DNA of 64,000 nt from Morinoia aosen (Eukaryota; Arthropoda; Malacostraca; Amphipoda; Talitridae), in NCBI GenBank assembly GCA_030386875.1, contig CM059559.1, positions 3,965,177 through 4,029,176 of the forward strand, in the 5' to 3' direction. Under the pieces are notes generated by a model. That model was not told the DNA's origin. It ran no database searches and saw nothing but the letters and a program-made list of their open reading frames with translations. This document shows, piece after piece, positions 9,797-20,200 of this stretch. How positions within the stretch are numbered: position 1 is the stretch's first letter; every line of letters starts with the position of its first letter. A program made the position numbers and the translations under genes.

Positions 9797-10410
9797 GTCC
9801 GCCCAGACGTCATCTGTCACTGTATTACTCGACTGTAATATTCCCTTGTGCCATTATTGTCGGCGATCTTCATAATAATACGGCGTTTATTCCAGTTGTG
9901 TTTTCCTCACCTTGCCGGTTCGTTTGCACCTCAGGCACTCACTTCGGGCATAGATACCACAAAGTCTAAAGATATTTACATAGTCTGCCCGGAGTGTAAA
10001 GCAGCCTGAGGGAGAACACCACACACACGACCTTTCTCCACAAATACACTCACCACATCTCCAACGCAGCTGTGGGCCTGTTGCAGTTCCTACTCAAGAT
10101 CGGACCTCAACATCAGCCCATCCTGAAGAGACAATCTGCCAGCCACCCAATAAAAGGCCAGAAATAAATAACCATATCTACTTTCTTGTCCTTCTGATGG
10201 TCTAGTCCGAGGTAAAAGTTATAGTGTTTTGATTTTGATTAAAGACGCCTGAAATATTGCGTCCGAACCCCCACACTTAACTCCTTCTGAGTCTTGCAAA
10301 CCCAAAAAAATCAATGCGCACTCCCCGTGCGCTGGTGACCCGCCTTAGCATAGAATTCAAACCGGTCTAAAGTAAAACTTGAGTTAAGCCACCAAACTTG
10401 AAGTTTACAC

Positions 10411-10425
10411 TGGTGATTACCCAGA
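10411..10425 (+). other. Probable primer binding site of the Gypsy element
   Basis: One base after the 5' LTR lies TGGTGATTACCCAG. TGG pairs with the CCA end common to all tRNAs, and the distance from the LTR is typical. The rest does not let me name the tRNA; CsRn1 elements often use tRNA-Trp, whose complement starts TGGTGA. Confidence 0.5.
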
Positions 10426-10595
10426 GTAGTTTAATCAGATATAAATACTCACCCGGACCACCATCGGAAGGATTAGGAGCGCATGTCTAGTGCTGTCAAC
10501 TTCTGTGCATGGCTGACCTTGAAGGAGGTAGTTTCTTTCCCTACTCTCAGTAGTCAAACATAGTATTTCCTCTCCAAACTCTTCCCTAATAATAA

Positions 10596-10808
10596 GTTAT
10601 TGCTACTGCAGCCTATTCTAACAAATTCTTCATGTTTATCCATTGCTACTGAAGCCACCTTTTACAAAACTCTTCATGCATTTCCATTGCTACTGAAGCA
10701 AACCATAGGAGACCTTCTAGGATTATTTCCATTGCTACTGAAGCTCCTTACTAATAACCTTCGCAATTTCCATTGCTACTGCAGCACCATTGCTACTGAA
10801 GCACAAAA
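10596..10808 (+). repeat. Gypsy leader: six copies of an ATTGCTACTGMAGC motif
   Basis: The leader between primer binding site and gag repeats ATTGCTACTG(A/C)AGC six times, starting near 10598, 10643, 10685, 10731, 10773 and 10790, usually preceded by TTTCC. Spacing is about 42-46 bp, then 17 bp. The core GCT-ACTGA-AGC can form a tiny stem-loop. Repeated leader motifs in retroelements can act in packaging or translation; no role is shown here. Confidence 0.75.
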
Positions 10809-10887
10809 GTAACATAAAAACTTATACGAAACAAAAAGCTATTGCAACGCGCGTTATCATTAATTCTTGGGGAACAGTAGAAGCATT

Positions 10888-11814
10888 ATGGCGCCAAACG
10901 ATGGTAACGAGAGTAACGACAGTTAGGTGGTGTCCGTAAAATTAACACCGTTCGCGATTCAAAGTCTGGACTCTTGGTTCTTCCAAACCGAAGAACATTT
11001 CGAAAGCCTATCCATCGATAGCGAAAAAATTAAATATTACTCGTTATTAAGGGCCCTGCCCACGACTTGCCTAGACGACCTCTCTGGGGTTTGTAACGCT
11101 AACTCAACCGAACCTTATTCCTCCCTCAAAGATCATATTTTAAAACGTTACAGCAAGGATAGAGCCCAAAGAATCCAGGCTTTGACGAGTAATCTCACCA
11201 CCTACAATAGCCAAACACCTCTAGCGTTACCCAAAGAAATGAGGAAACTGGCGAAGGGGGTGATGGATGACGATACCCTTAAGACATTGTACATCCAACG
11301 CTTGCCCTTACGCCTGCAACCATTCCTCCATACACAAGATTCCTCTGTGAACCTGGACGTTCTCGCAGAATTAGCCGAGAAAATTCTTGCCTGTGAAAAC
11401 CAGACACCGAATAGCTCTGCCGCCACTCCAGTGGTCAATCAAACCAGCCCAAACGAAACGGAAAGATTATTGCGCGAGTTAGTTCAGCGAGTTGGAGCAC
11501 TAGAAGTTGCTACCCAGCAAGCCGAACACACGGATAGAGTTCATGGGGTTGCACACCAAACAGCGGCGTATCAGCAAGCCGATAATCCCGCACACACCGT
11601 TCCGTTTGACAGGCACAAAAATGTGAATCGTTCATTTAAACATCAGAGGGCCGGTAGTTCAAATACCGTTCAGGGCCAGGATTCACGAGACAATCTGGAG
11701 GAGGAATGGTGCTGGTATCACAGAAAGTACTTGCACAAGGCTCGTAAATGTGAATCGCCGATGTGCCCGCTTTATGTACCACTTTACCCAAAAAACGGGA
11801 ACAGCGCGGCGTAA
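10888..11814 (+). pseudogene. Gypsy gag (capsid) with an early stop
   Basis: ATG at 10888 opens a frame that meets an in-frame TAG at 10924-10926, after twelve codons. It is then open without interruption to the TAA at 11812. The body resembles CsRn1-type capsid proteins (LDSWFFQTEEHF near the start, KRYS, LYIQRLP). A zinc-binding WCWYHRK...ARKC motif lies at about 11707-11760. The 3' end overlaps pol by about 50 bp. The early stop would block normal Gag synthesis unless an internal start is used. Confidence 0.85.
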
Positions 11815-14800
11815 ATGCGAGTCAGACGCCAGCGCCAACTAAACCAAATTCCACTCGCTGCTTATTCCTTTCCGATCCGGCTTCCGGTTTTCGATTTTTG
11901 ATCGATACCGGGAGTTCGGTGAGCCTAATCCCGGCAACAGCCAAAGACAAACGTACCACGGGTATTCCAAACTTGCGTGCTGCAAATGGCACTCCTATAT
12001 TATGTTACGGCACGAAAACGCTGTCCTGCTCTCTAAATCTCAAACGCTCCCTGAGCTTCGAATTCATAGTGGCTGATGTGGACACGCCCATCATTGGTGC
12101 CGATTTCCTTCAGAAGTTTGCATTGGTGGTGGATGTGAGAAACGGATGCTTGTATGATAGCGAAACCCGAGTGCTAAGACCCCTTAGTGCCGTCGATATG
12201 GTGAACGTTACGTCAAGCGTCTCCCCTAATCTAGAGAGTACATGCCCCTACCAACGGGTGTTGCTCGAATTTCCCTCACTCTTTCAACCTAACGTAACGT
12301 TGCAAAATAACACGCTGACGCAACACCACATATCGACGAATGGTCCTCCGGTTTACGCGAAAGTAAGACGTTTGCCCCATGATCGATTGCAGGAAGTAAA
12401 AGCGGAATTCTCTAAAATGGTCCAAGAAGGGACAGTTCGCATCTCGAAAAGTCCCTGGGCCAGTCCCTTGTTGATTGTGCCAAAAAGTAACGGCGAGTTG
12501 CGTATTTGCGGCGATTATCGCCAACTCAACTCCGTAACTGTACCCGACAGATTTCCCATCCCACACTTGCACGATTTTACTGCAAATCTGTCAGGGGCAA
12601 AGATCTTTTCTACCATAGACCTGGAGAGAGCTTTCCATCAGATTCCAATGGAGGAAAGCTCTATTCAGAAGACCGCTGTGTGCACGCCGTTTGGTTTGTA
12701 CGAGTATCTTCGTATGCCGTATGGTTTGCGAAATGCTCCGCAAACCTTTCAGCGGCACATGACTGAAGTCCTTTCCGACCTCCCGTTTTTGTATTGTTAC
12801 CTCGATGATGTGCTTGTGGCTTCGGGGACGCCTGAGGAGCACGTGCATCATTTGAGAGAGCTGTGCAAACGACTAGCGTCGCACGCTTTGCTGATCAATC
12901 CAGCAAAGTGTGTACTGGGAAAGAAGGAACTGACTTTTCTAGGTCACTACATCTCAGATAAAGGCATTAGGCCACTTCCCGACAAGGTAGAGGCTATCCG
13001 AAATATCCCAAAACCCTCTACACAGAGAGAGTTGCGCAGGTTCTTGGGATCGGTGAATTTTTACCACCGATTCCTAAGGAACTGTGCGGCGACTCTGGCA
13101 CCACTCTCCTCCCTCATTAGAGCAAAAAAACGAGGGAAGTCTGTGCTTATTGAGTGGAACGGAGAGGCAGAGGAGGCATTCACTAAGATCAAAGACGAAC
13201 TTGCTAATGCGACGGAGTTGGCTTACCCACACCCGAACGCAAAACTTAATCTAGTAGTAGATGCGTCAGATCTTGCTGTCGGCGCGGTGCAGCAGCAAAC
13301 CGTTCAAAATGACACGTCACCATTGGCGTTCTTTAGTCGGAAACTTTCTCCCACCGAACAACGCTATAGCACGTTCGGGAGAGAGCTTCTGGCGATATAA
13401 CTGTCCATAAAACACTTCCGCTATACCTTGGAAGCACGTCAGTTCACGGTATTCACCGACCATAAGCCCCTGATCAACGCAATAAGAATGCCTCCTGACC
13501 GCCATTCCCCTCGAGAAAGTCGGCACCTGAGTTACATAGCACAGTTCACTAACGATCTCAGGCACATTAAGGGGGACGAGAACACGGTCGCCGACTGCTT
13601 ATCGCGTGTGCACAACGTGGTATTAAACCCGTTGGCGCCCGAGTTCCGACCTTCTGTGCACATGATTTCGTTGGCTGATATCATCTCCGAACAAAGGAAC
13701 GACACGGAGATCCAATCTTTGATTGAGTCTCCTAGCTCGTCTCTAAAGCTGTCACTCAGAGAAGGCGTTTACTGTGACGCTGACCGGCCTAACCGATACT
13801 ACTTGCCTAACAATTTGCGTTTGCCCACCATTAAGCATTACCATGCACTATCTCATCCTGGGACAGATAGAACTTTCCGCCTAATCGCAGATCGTTTTGT
13901 CTGGCCCGGGATGCGTAGGGCCATAAGAGAGTACGTTCGTAACTGCCCAGATTGCCAAGCTAGCAAAGTCACTCGACACAACAAAGCCGCAATTCAACCT
14001 TGTGTTTTCTCTGGCGGAAAATTTGACGCGGTCAACATAGATATCGTCGGCCCGCTTCCAAACTCTCGCGGGTTCTCGTATTTACTTACTATGATAGACC
14101 GTTTCTCTCGGTGGGTCGAGGCTGTTCCCATTGCTAACATAACGGCAGAAACCGTAGCTCGAACTTTCGTAGAGACGTGGATCTCCCGCTTTGGGGTTCC
14201 TTTGAGCATCACGCACGATCGTGGTGCTCAGTTTACTTCCGCCTTGTGGCTGGAGATCTCCAAAATCCTAGGTAGTGACAACATCGCGACCACCGCGTTC
14301 CACCCCCAATCAAATGGCCTCATTGAGAGAGTCCACCGGGATCTAAAAGCGTCACTACGTTGTTTAAAGTGCCACGACGATTGGGCCGACCGATTGCCGG
14401 TCGTCTTACTTACCCTACGTAACCTGTTCCGACAGGACCAAAAGTGCACGTCCTCCGAATTGCTTTACGGGAAGTCCTTAAGATTGCCCGGAGATGTTAT
14501 TGATCCCGAGTACAAAATTGACGACTCCTTCAGTAGAATCACTGATTACGCGGCACGTCTCAAACGCGCCATGCGCGAATTGGTTTACCAACCGCCTCGC
14601 CTGCCTTTACCATCCGAAAGCCTTGATCCATTGTTGAACACGTGCACACATGTTTACGTTCGGGTGGACGGTGTGAAAACCCCCTTACGACGTCCCTATG
14701 ATGGCCCCTACAGGGTCCTAAAGAGGACGCCGTAATATTTTATAATCGAAAGGGGTACCAAGAGCGACAGTGTTAGCATAGATAGACTTAAGGCAGCATA

Positions 14801-15200
14801 TGTGTCCTTTCCTGATGATCGTTCTACCAACACTCATGAGCCGCAACCCAGGTTGCAAATTACCCCCAGGTCAACACCTGTCGAGGCCACCGGGTTACAC
14901 TTGTCTGTTTTGGCTAGGAACCTCCCTCCCATTATGGAGTGTAACGAGTTCGTCGTTCCCTTGAAGACCGTTCAAAGAACGCCGTCGGAACCTCGTAATT
15001 CGGGTGCCTCCAATTCGGCTGATGTTTCTGTTGCTGTTGTTCCTCATCACAAAACAGCCTCAGATACCCGTTCGTTGTCCCAGTTGGGAATCCGAACGTC
15101 AACTTTCACAGCTCCACAGCCTAACCCTTCTATTGCCCCCGAGCGCTGTAGCAGTTTTGGCAGACCTAGTCGTCCGCCAGCTCGTTACGCGCAGACTTAG
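11763..15200 (+). pseudogene. Gypsy pol: protease, RT, RNase H, integrase (two in-frame stops)
   Basis: The pol frame is minus one relative to gag and overlaps its end. Domains in order: protease with DTGS (about 11905); RT with YRQLNSV, FSTIDLERAFHQ, AFSP-region and YLDD near 12793; RNase H with VDAS, FSRKLS and TDHKPL; integrase with an HHCC zinc motif (13845-13965) and D, D, E at about 14040, 14218 and 14325. A TAA at 13398-13400 cuts RNase H. A second TAA at 14733-14735 falls just after the integrase C-terminal GPYRVL motif, and the same frame continues to 15200. There is no envelope gene. Confidence 0.9.
11790..11830 (+). promoter_or_regulatory. Minus-one ribosomal frameshift site between gag and pol
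   Basis: The heptamer A-AAA-AAC at 11790-11796 sits in the gag frame exactly as X-XXY-YYZ (codons CCA AAA AAC), the canonical slippery sequence. A shift of minus one there enters the pol frame, which is open. Eleven bases downstream, GGCGT (11808-11812) can pair with ACGCC (11826-11830), a modest stem of the kind that stimulates slippage. The gag stop lies within that stem. Confidence 0.75.
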
Positions 15201-15335
15201 GGTGGCGACTTCTGATCTGTCAATATTTTCTCTTCTATTTCCTCCTGTCAAGCCTTCTGTTGGGATTTTCCTTTTATGATCATTTCGGGCATCTACAGGT
15301 AACAGCTTCACCGTTACCAGACCTTTCGGTCCACA

Positions 15336-15351
15336 TGCGTTGGGGGGTAGC
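15336..15351 (+). other. Polypurine tract of the Gypsy element
   Basis: CGTTGGGGGGTAGC ends immediately before the 3' LTR. A G-run at this place is the expected primer for plus-strand DNA synthesis. Confidence 0.6.
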
Positions 15352-17759
15352 TGTAGTGAACCCTTATCCCGCAACTCAGTCGAAATTACGAAATTCTCAG
15401 AATGATCATCTAAAAATACAGTAAAATAAATTCAACCATTAGCATAAAATCACATTACGAAATTCACTAATCTCTACCCTCAATTTTATTAATATTGTGT
15501 AACGAAAAAAATTCAATCTCTAAGAATTCACTTTTGCGTCTTAACGGAACTTCCCACGGACGCGCGACAGCAACATCGTATTCGAACTAGCGCCCTTTGT
15601 CTCATATCATACAGAGCGTGCATATCTCGGTGTTTCTGGCTGGTGAGATTATAATACTGTGTTTTTTGTGTGTGCTGATCTATGGGTAACTAAACATATA
15701 CATTATATGTCAATTGTCAACACTATTATTGTGTAAATAGTAAGTAGAATTGCCTCAACTTACCAGTGTGTTAAATGTTAGGATTTTCTTGCCCAGAACT
15801 TGTGGTTCCCACAGGGTATTTTCCCTTGTGTATTGTTGTATATTCTATTTAAAAGTTTTTAGCAAACAATTCACTCCTGGCCTTACGGAGATTCTGAACC
15901 TAGTTCTTCCAAGAAGCAATTCTTAGAAGTTTCTGCAGAATTTAACTAGAAGCAACTGGTTGGACTAACCAGGAGAATTATTCTCTGCAGCATGAGTAGT
16001 AGCATTCTAGTTGCTGTCAGTATTTTCAGATAATGAAATTGTTGACTCACTATTTAATGTAAAGCCATATCAAGATTAAAATTTCCCCTTTTGTTTTAAA
16101 ATAATTTTTATGCCAACATTTCAATATGATGTTATTTTAATTCAAGCTAAAACTTCCCTTTTGTTTTAAAATAATTTTTATGCCAACATTTCAATATGAT
16201 GTTATTTTTATTCAAGCTAAAACTTCCCTTTTGTTTTAAAATAATTTTTATGCCAACATTTCAATATGATGTTATTTTTATTCAAGCTAAAATTTCCCTT
16301 TTGTTTTAAAATAATTTTTATGTCAACATTTCAATATGATGTTATTTTTTATCAAGATTAGAATTCCCCCTTTGGTATCATAAATAATTTTTATATGCCA
16401 AGATTCAATATGGTGTTATTTTTGTGATCAATTCAGACTTGCATCTATTATCATTTTATTTTGTCACAGCTGTATTTTCAATTAAGTAGGGTTTTGAGGT
16501 AATTACATTGGTTTAGTTTTTTTTACAGTCAACATTAAAAACCATTCTTAACCAATTTTTTATTGAATCTTTGTTATGATGGTTAATCTTGTAAATACCA
16601 AGCACATTTGAACGCCTGTTTCTCCTAATAGATTCAGTATGTATACATTTAAATATTAGTGATTTTTTTAGGGTTAGTTAGATGTTATTAGCAGATGCTG
16701 TAGATATTTTGACCATTAGCTATTAATTAAGTGACACATGATACTCAGTTGTCACTGCGTATGTCATCTTAGTTTCGCCAGGCAAAGTTTTGCCTGTGTG
16801 AATTACTAGTGTAGAATTTTAGCTTCATGCCGTTAGAAATATTAGAATTAATATCTGGCTCCGAGCAAATTGTCAGTGCTCCGAAGTTGATCCCCGCTTG
16901 CACTCCGGCGCCAGAGTGCTGGTGGGGGTCGTTTTTCGAAGAGACTCCTCGCTTTGAGGCGGCATGTTAATGCCAGATTGTTTGCAACATAGCATGTGTG
17001 GATATGTGGTTTCCTTAAAAATACCGTGTGCATTCTCACCCAGCCTTGTGTCCCGTACAGAAATCCACGAGACACTTTACACCCCACTTTCACGTCTTCT
17101 ACCTTGCCACTCTTATTAAGGGGGTAAATTAAACCGGTAGCCAGACTTGGCAGATATCAAAAAGAACTGCCTCCTTCTCCTTGGTTCCTATCACTCAATC
17201 ACTGGACGGTAAATGCAGTACCGCATTCCCCATCAACCTCACTCAGAATTGAGACCTTGGGTTACAGCTAATTCAACTGCTGCCTAACCAACAAGTCAAT
17301 ATTCAATCCAAAACTGGGGAATAGCACTTTACTGTCCTCACTTATCAGTGACGCTATTTGCCGTCTCTAACCATTGGGTACCATTGCACACGACCTTTCT
17401 CCACAAATACACTCACCACATCACCAACGCAGCTGTGGGCCTGTTGCAGTTCCTACTCAAGATCGGACCTCAACATCAGCCCATCCTGAAGAGACAATCT
17501 GCCAGCCACCCAATAAAAGGCCAGAAATAAATAACCATATCTACTTTCTTGTCCTTCTGATGGTCTAGTCCGAGGTAAAAGTTATAGTGTTTTGATTTTG
17601 ATTAAAGACGCCTGAAATATTGCGTCCGAACCCCCACACTTAACTCCTTCTGAGTCTTGCAAACCCAAAAAAATCAATGCGCTGGTGACCCGCCTTAGCA
17701 TAGAATTCAAACCGGTCTAAAGTAAAACTTGAGTTAAGCCACCAAACTTGAAGTTTACA
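15352..17759 (+). repeat. 3' LTR of the Gypsy element (2408 bp)
   Basis: It starts TGTAGTGAA and ends AAGTTTACA, followed by the target duplication AACA (17760-17763). A candidate polyadenylation signal AATAAA lies at 17512-17517. It lacks the solo-LTR insertion and the 13-bp hairpin-loop segment found in the 5' LTR. It contains its own copy of the ~70-bp tandem array (16076-16385). Confidence 0.93.
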
Positions 17760-18018
17760 AACACTACGCTCATTTTTTTGTGCTTTTCTGAATATCCATG
17801 TCTTTAAATTTGTGTTATTCCACCAGCTAATTCACAATTGCAAAACTTGCAATGTGCTTTATTTTCATCTACTTTACTAACTTGAATCCAAGGTGAAAAT
17901 CTTTCATCTTCAAGCCATTCTTTTCCGAGCTTTCGTAGGTAAACGTTAGCTAGTTTACACTTTTTCTTTTGGGTGTTTTGTTAATATCACTTTCCGAATT
18001 ATCTCTTTTTGCACTCAT
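17760..18018 (-). pseudogene. hAT transposase N-terminus with BED zinc finger
   Basis: ATG at 18018 begins MSAKRDNSESDIN. A frame slip in the A-run near 17970 leads into KWLEDERFSPW-like sequence (here KEWLEDERFSPWIQ), then HCKFC and a GYSEKH histidine pair: the cysteines and histidines of a BED-type DNA-binding finger. An in-frame TAA falls between the cysteine and histidine pairs. The fragment ends at the Gypsy insertion site, and its continuation is found at 1958 and below. Confidence 0.8.
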
Positions 18019-18239
18019 CATGGAATAATGGTTTATAACTTGAAAAATTATTAAGATGAACCGATAAGATGCTATTATCTGAGTGGAAAGCACAAGCGAA
18101 CTGAACTAAGCCACTAAGGTACCTGGCTTAGTTCACGACCTTACCGAATTGTACCATACGCGTTATAAACGAGAAAAGGCGCGGTTGAAACGACTCTGCA
18201 GTCAGCACGAGTGTCAACGGAAACGGGACCCTCTTTAAA

Positions 18240-18374
18240 GAATTATTAGCTGAAATTTCAAAAAGTAACAACATTTGTCAAATTTTGTCGAAATCGTAAC
18301 AAAAGTAACAACATAAGGATCTGATAGCAAAAAGTAACACTTTTGTTACAAACGTAACACTTCTGGCAACCCTG
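18240..18374 (-). repeat. hAT subterminal repeats and terminal inverted repeat
   Basis: AAAAGTAACA and near variants occur repeatedly here (about 18263, 18302, 18328 and, inverted, near 18344), and again at the other end (near 909 and 925). Short subterminal repeats of this kind are where hAT transposases bind. The outer end is the CAGGGTTGCCAGAAG terminus. Confidence 0.6.
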
Positions 18375-18382
18375 CTGAAGTG

Positions 18383-19017
18383 AAGAATTCCGCGTGTGGT
18401 GAATTTTGTTTAAAAATTCATGCAGGAAATCAATTTCATGTCCGGCAACACAGAATAATTTCTTTCAGAAGGCAAGTAAACAGCTGATTATGATTTACGG
18501 TGCAAAATTATTTTGACTGAAGAATTTCTCGGAAGAAAACTAATGTATTTGATGTTTTACTAATTAGAATTTTATATAACATAATGTAATATACCATAAT
18601 TACAATTATAATTTAAATTACAGCGAAAAGTATTTCGTTCGATCCCTGTTATGTACATTCTTCAGCGGATTTCACATTAAATAAATAAAAATTTAGCCTA
18701 CTTCCCACGGCTTGAATACATGAGATTTTATGTTTGCAGAGGTCAACATACTGAACATAGCAAATGAATATGAAGGAAACCGAGCCGAAGGAAACTGACT
18801 TTATTTCAGTTTTAGCCATTTTAGAAGCTTTGTAGTGTCTTTGCCTGAATTTCTCACAGTACAATGATTGTGATTCTGAGTTGATCAAATTCAAACTGCT
18901 TAATACAGGGATTCGAGATAGAAAGGAAAATCTGAAACTTGTGATATCTGGTTTCTTGAAGCTAGTGACAAATGCTTCTAATGTAAATTTCCATACTGCC
19001 TGCTCTATTCTTCTCAG
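18383..19017. other. No recognisable feature
   Basis: AT-rich sequence between the hAT end and a LINE fragment. Short open frames are present on both strands but none resembles a known protein or repeat. Confidence 0.5.
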
Positions 19018-19780
19018 CTATTCCTCGCTAACTTCATAAGCACCAATCACTTCCCCAGTCTTAGTTTCCAATTTTTTCACAGATTCATCAATCATTTGAG
19101 TAATTGCCAACTCAATTGTTTTCATCATACTCTCAATTCTATTCATTTGCTCCACCCCACACTGAGAATTGCCATTGTCTCCCTCATCTCTCGGTCTACC
19201 AGACTGTGGGTCCTCCATCCTCTTCAGATCACATGTAGGATGCTCTTCACACATCATAAACTTAGTTTGAGGGGTGGGCACCCTCTTTAAATCAAAAGGC
19301 CGACTTATATTTTTCTGTTGCACAGAGATTATTCGATACAAATACGAAAAAATGAAAATACAAGACCCAGATATTAGTTGGCGCCCTCCACGTTAGTTCT
19401 AACCTCTGATGACACTTTAATAAATTATTCTATGAACACTTCATGAATTTACAGAAACCGTGAGTAACGAGGAACAACTTCAAGTGGGTAAACTAACAGT
19501 TCCACCTTGGGAAGGAGTGAGTATGCTGTATACTTGTATGTGCTAGTAATCCTTGTCAAATCCTCGTCTGTTAACTGTTCCCTTCTTCACGATACACAAA
19601 AAATGGTTATTTAATTCAGCAACAGTGAACGTGGTAAAAAGAAAACGTGAAATTTCGCTGATATAATGTACAGAACGCGCTGAGACTCGTACCCAGGAAT
19701 ACGGCAGCATTCACACAAGATCACTTCGCCAGTAGTTTGACAACGAAACGAACACACACATCTTCAGAAAAAGTAAAAGA
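19018..19780 (-). mobile_element. 5' fragment of an I-clade LINE (5' UTR and ORF1 start)
   Basis: The minus-strand translation has FDLKRVPTPQ and RMEDPQ, matching LDLSRGPTPE and EMEDPQ at the start of ORF1 in element B. Upstream on the minus strand, blocks such as CACGTTAGTTCTAACC, GTCAAATCCTCGTCTG and TGTTCCCTTC match the 5' UTRs of elements A and B in the same order. ORF1 stops after about 107 codons at 19018 and nothing further follows. LINE fragments usually lack the 5' end; this one lacks the 3' end, so it is either a deletion remnant or a short derivative. Confidence 0.72.
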
Positions 19781-19882
19781 AAAGCTTGAGGACCTATCGA
19801 ATCTGATACAATATTGCAGTTGCACGGCTATTGTTGTGCAAAATAGTCGCGGCAGGTGGATATCAGCGAGCACAGTTTAGGT

Positions 19883-20036
19883 CAGATATCAGTTCAAGCC
19901 TCCTTAACCTCGCAACGATGGCGTTCCCAAGAGAGGAAGGAGGAAGGCGCTATTTAGTAAAATGATAAAGGAATGCGGAATCTTTGCACAAGATGCATAG
20001 AAACGGCAAGTTAAGAAAGAAGTTCATGAAACAAGA
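19883..20036. repeat. SINE-like repeat copy 1, left half
   Basis: It aligns with 26935-27090 (for example GAGAGGAAGGAGGAAGGC, GCGGAATCT, GCATAGAAAC). It continues at 26162 after the element A insertion, which duplicated TCATGAAACAAGA. Confidence 0.75.
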
Positions 20037-20200
20037 TTATTATTATTATTATTGTAATTGTTTAACCACCGTTACCACTAACAAGTGATCCGCACAGTGA
20101 GTCGCAGTAACATATTACATTTCAAGCACAATTCAAACTAAAATTATAAATGGCATCTCTATCAATTTGCCTGTCTTTATAATTTAGAACTCATGGGAAA

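Larger units (their letters stand above)
9000..10023 (+). mobile_element. Solo LTR of a second LTR-retrotransposon family, nested in the 5' LTR
   Basis: This 1024-bp block is absent from the otherwise matching 3' LTR, so it inserted after the Gypsy element did. It begins TGTGGTG and ends CACCACA (perfect 7-bp inverted termini of the TG...CA kind) and is flanked by the direct repeat CACA. Those are LTR properties. It also has a TATA-box promoter near 9202. No internal gag or pol accompanies it, so it is best read as a solo LTR left by recombination. A CACCACA-rich inverted sequence also occurs near its start (9000-9048). Confidence 0.78.
6962..10409 (+). repeat. 5' LTR of the Gypsy element (3448 bp, with a 1024-bp insertion)
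   Basis: It aligns end to end with the 3' LTR at 15352-17759 apart from an insertion at 9000-10023. It begins TGTAGTGAA and ends AAGTTTACA, the TG...CA termini expected of an LTR. A possible polyadenylation signal AATAAA lies at 10149-10154. Without the insertion the LTR is about 2.4 kb, long for this class. Near 10314-10330 it has a GCGCAC-TCCCC-GTGCGC hairpin that is collapsed in the 3' LTR by a 13-bp deletion. Confidence 0.93.
6962..17759 (+). mobile_element. Gypsy-type LTR retrotransposon (CsRn1-like), defective
   Basis: The order is LTR, leader, gag, pol, LTR, with no envelope gene. Both LTRs start TGTAGTGAA and end AAGTTTACA, and the whole is flanked by the direct repeat AACA (6958-6961 and 17760-17763). 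Domain order is protease, RT, RNase H, integrase. The Gag protein carries a C-x3-H-type zinc motif of the CWYHRK...C form rather than CCHC knuckles, which points to the CsRn1 lineage. Three in-frame stops (10924, 13398, 14733) make this copy non-functional, although the two LTRs differ only by scattered substitutions and are therefore young. The 5' LTR contains a later solo-LTR insertion. Confidence 0.92.
844..18374 (-). mobile_element. hAT DNA transposon (internally deleted), split by nested insertions
   Basis: The two ends are inverted and begin CAGGGT: CAGGGTAAGTGTTGCC at 844 and, on the minus strand, CAGGGTTGCCAGAAG from 18374. The motif TGCCAGAAG occurs in both, with about 13 extra bases in the left end. 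The flanks are CTGAAGAA (836-843) and CTGAAGTG (18375-18382), a 6/8 match to the 8-bp duplication expected of hAT elements. Transposon sequence survives as 844-1963, 6950-6961 and 17760-18374, about 1.75 kb in all. The gaps are filled by a CR1 and a Gypsy element. The transposase is pieces of one gene with its catalytic middle deleted, so the copy is non-autonomous and old. Confidence 0.82.

Noticed and set aside
9255..9969. Overlapping open frames of 108-206 codons on both strands
   Set aside because: Explained by the 66-bp minisatellite in the solo LTR. The peptides (such as RSALAPQPRSVSPTTV repeats) resemble no protein.
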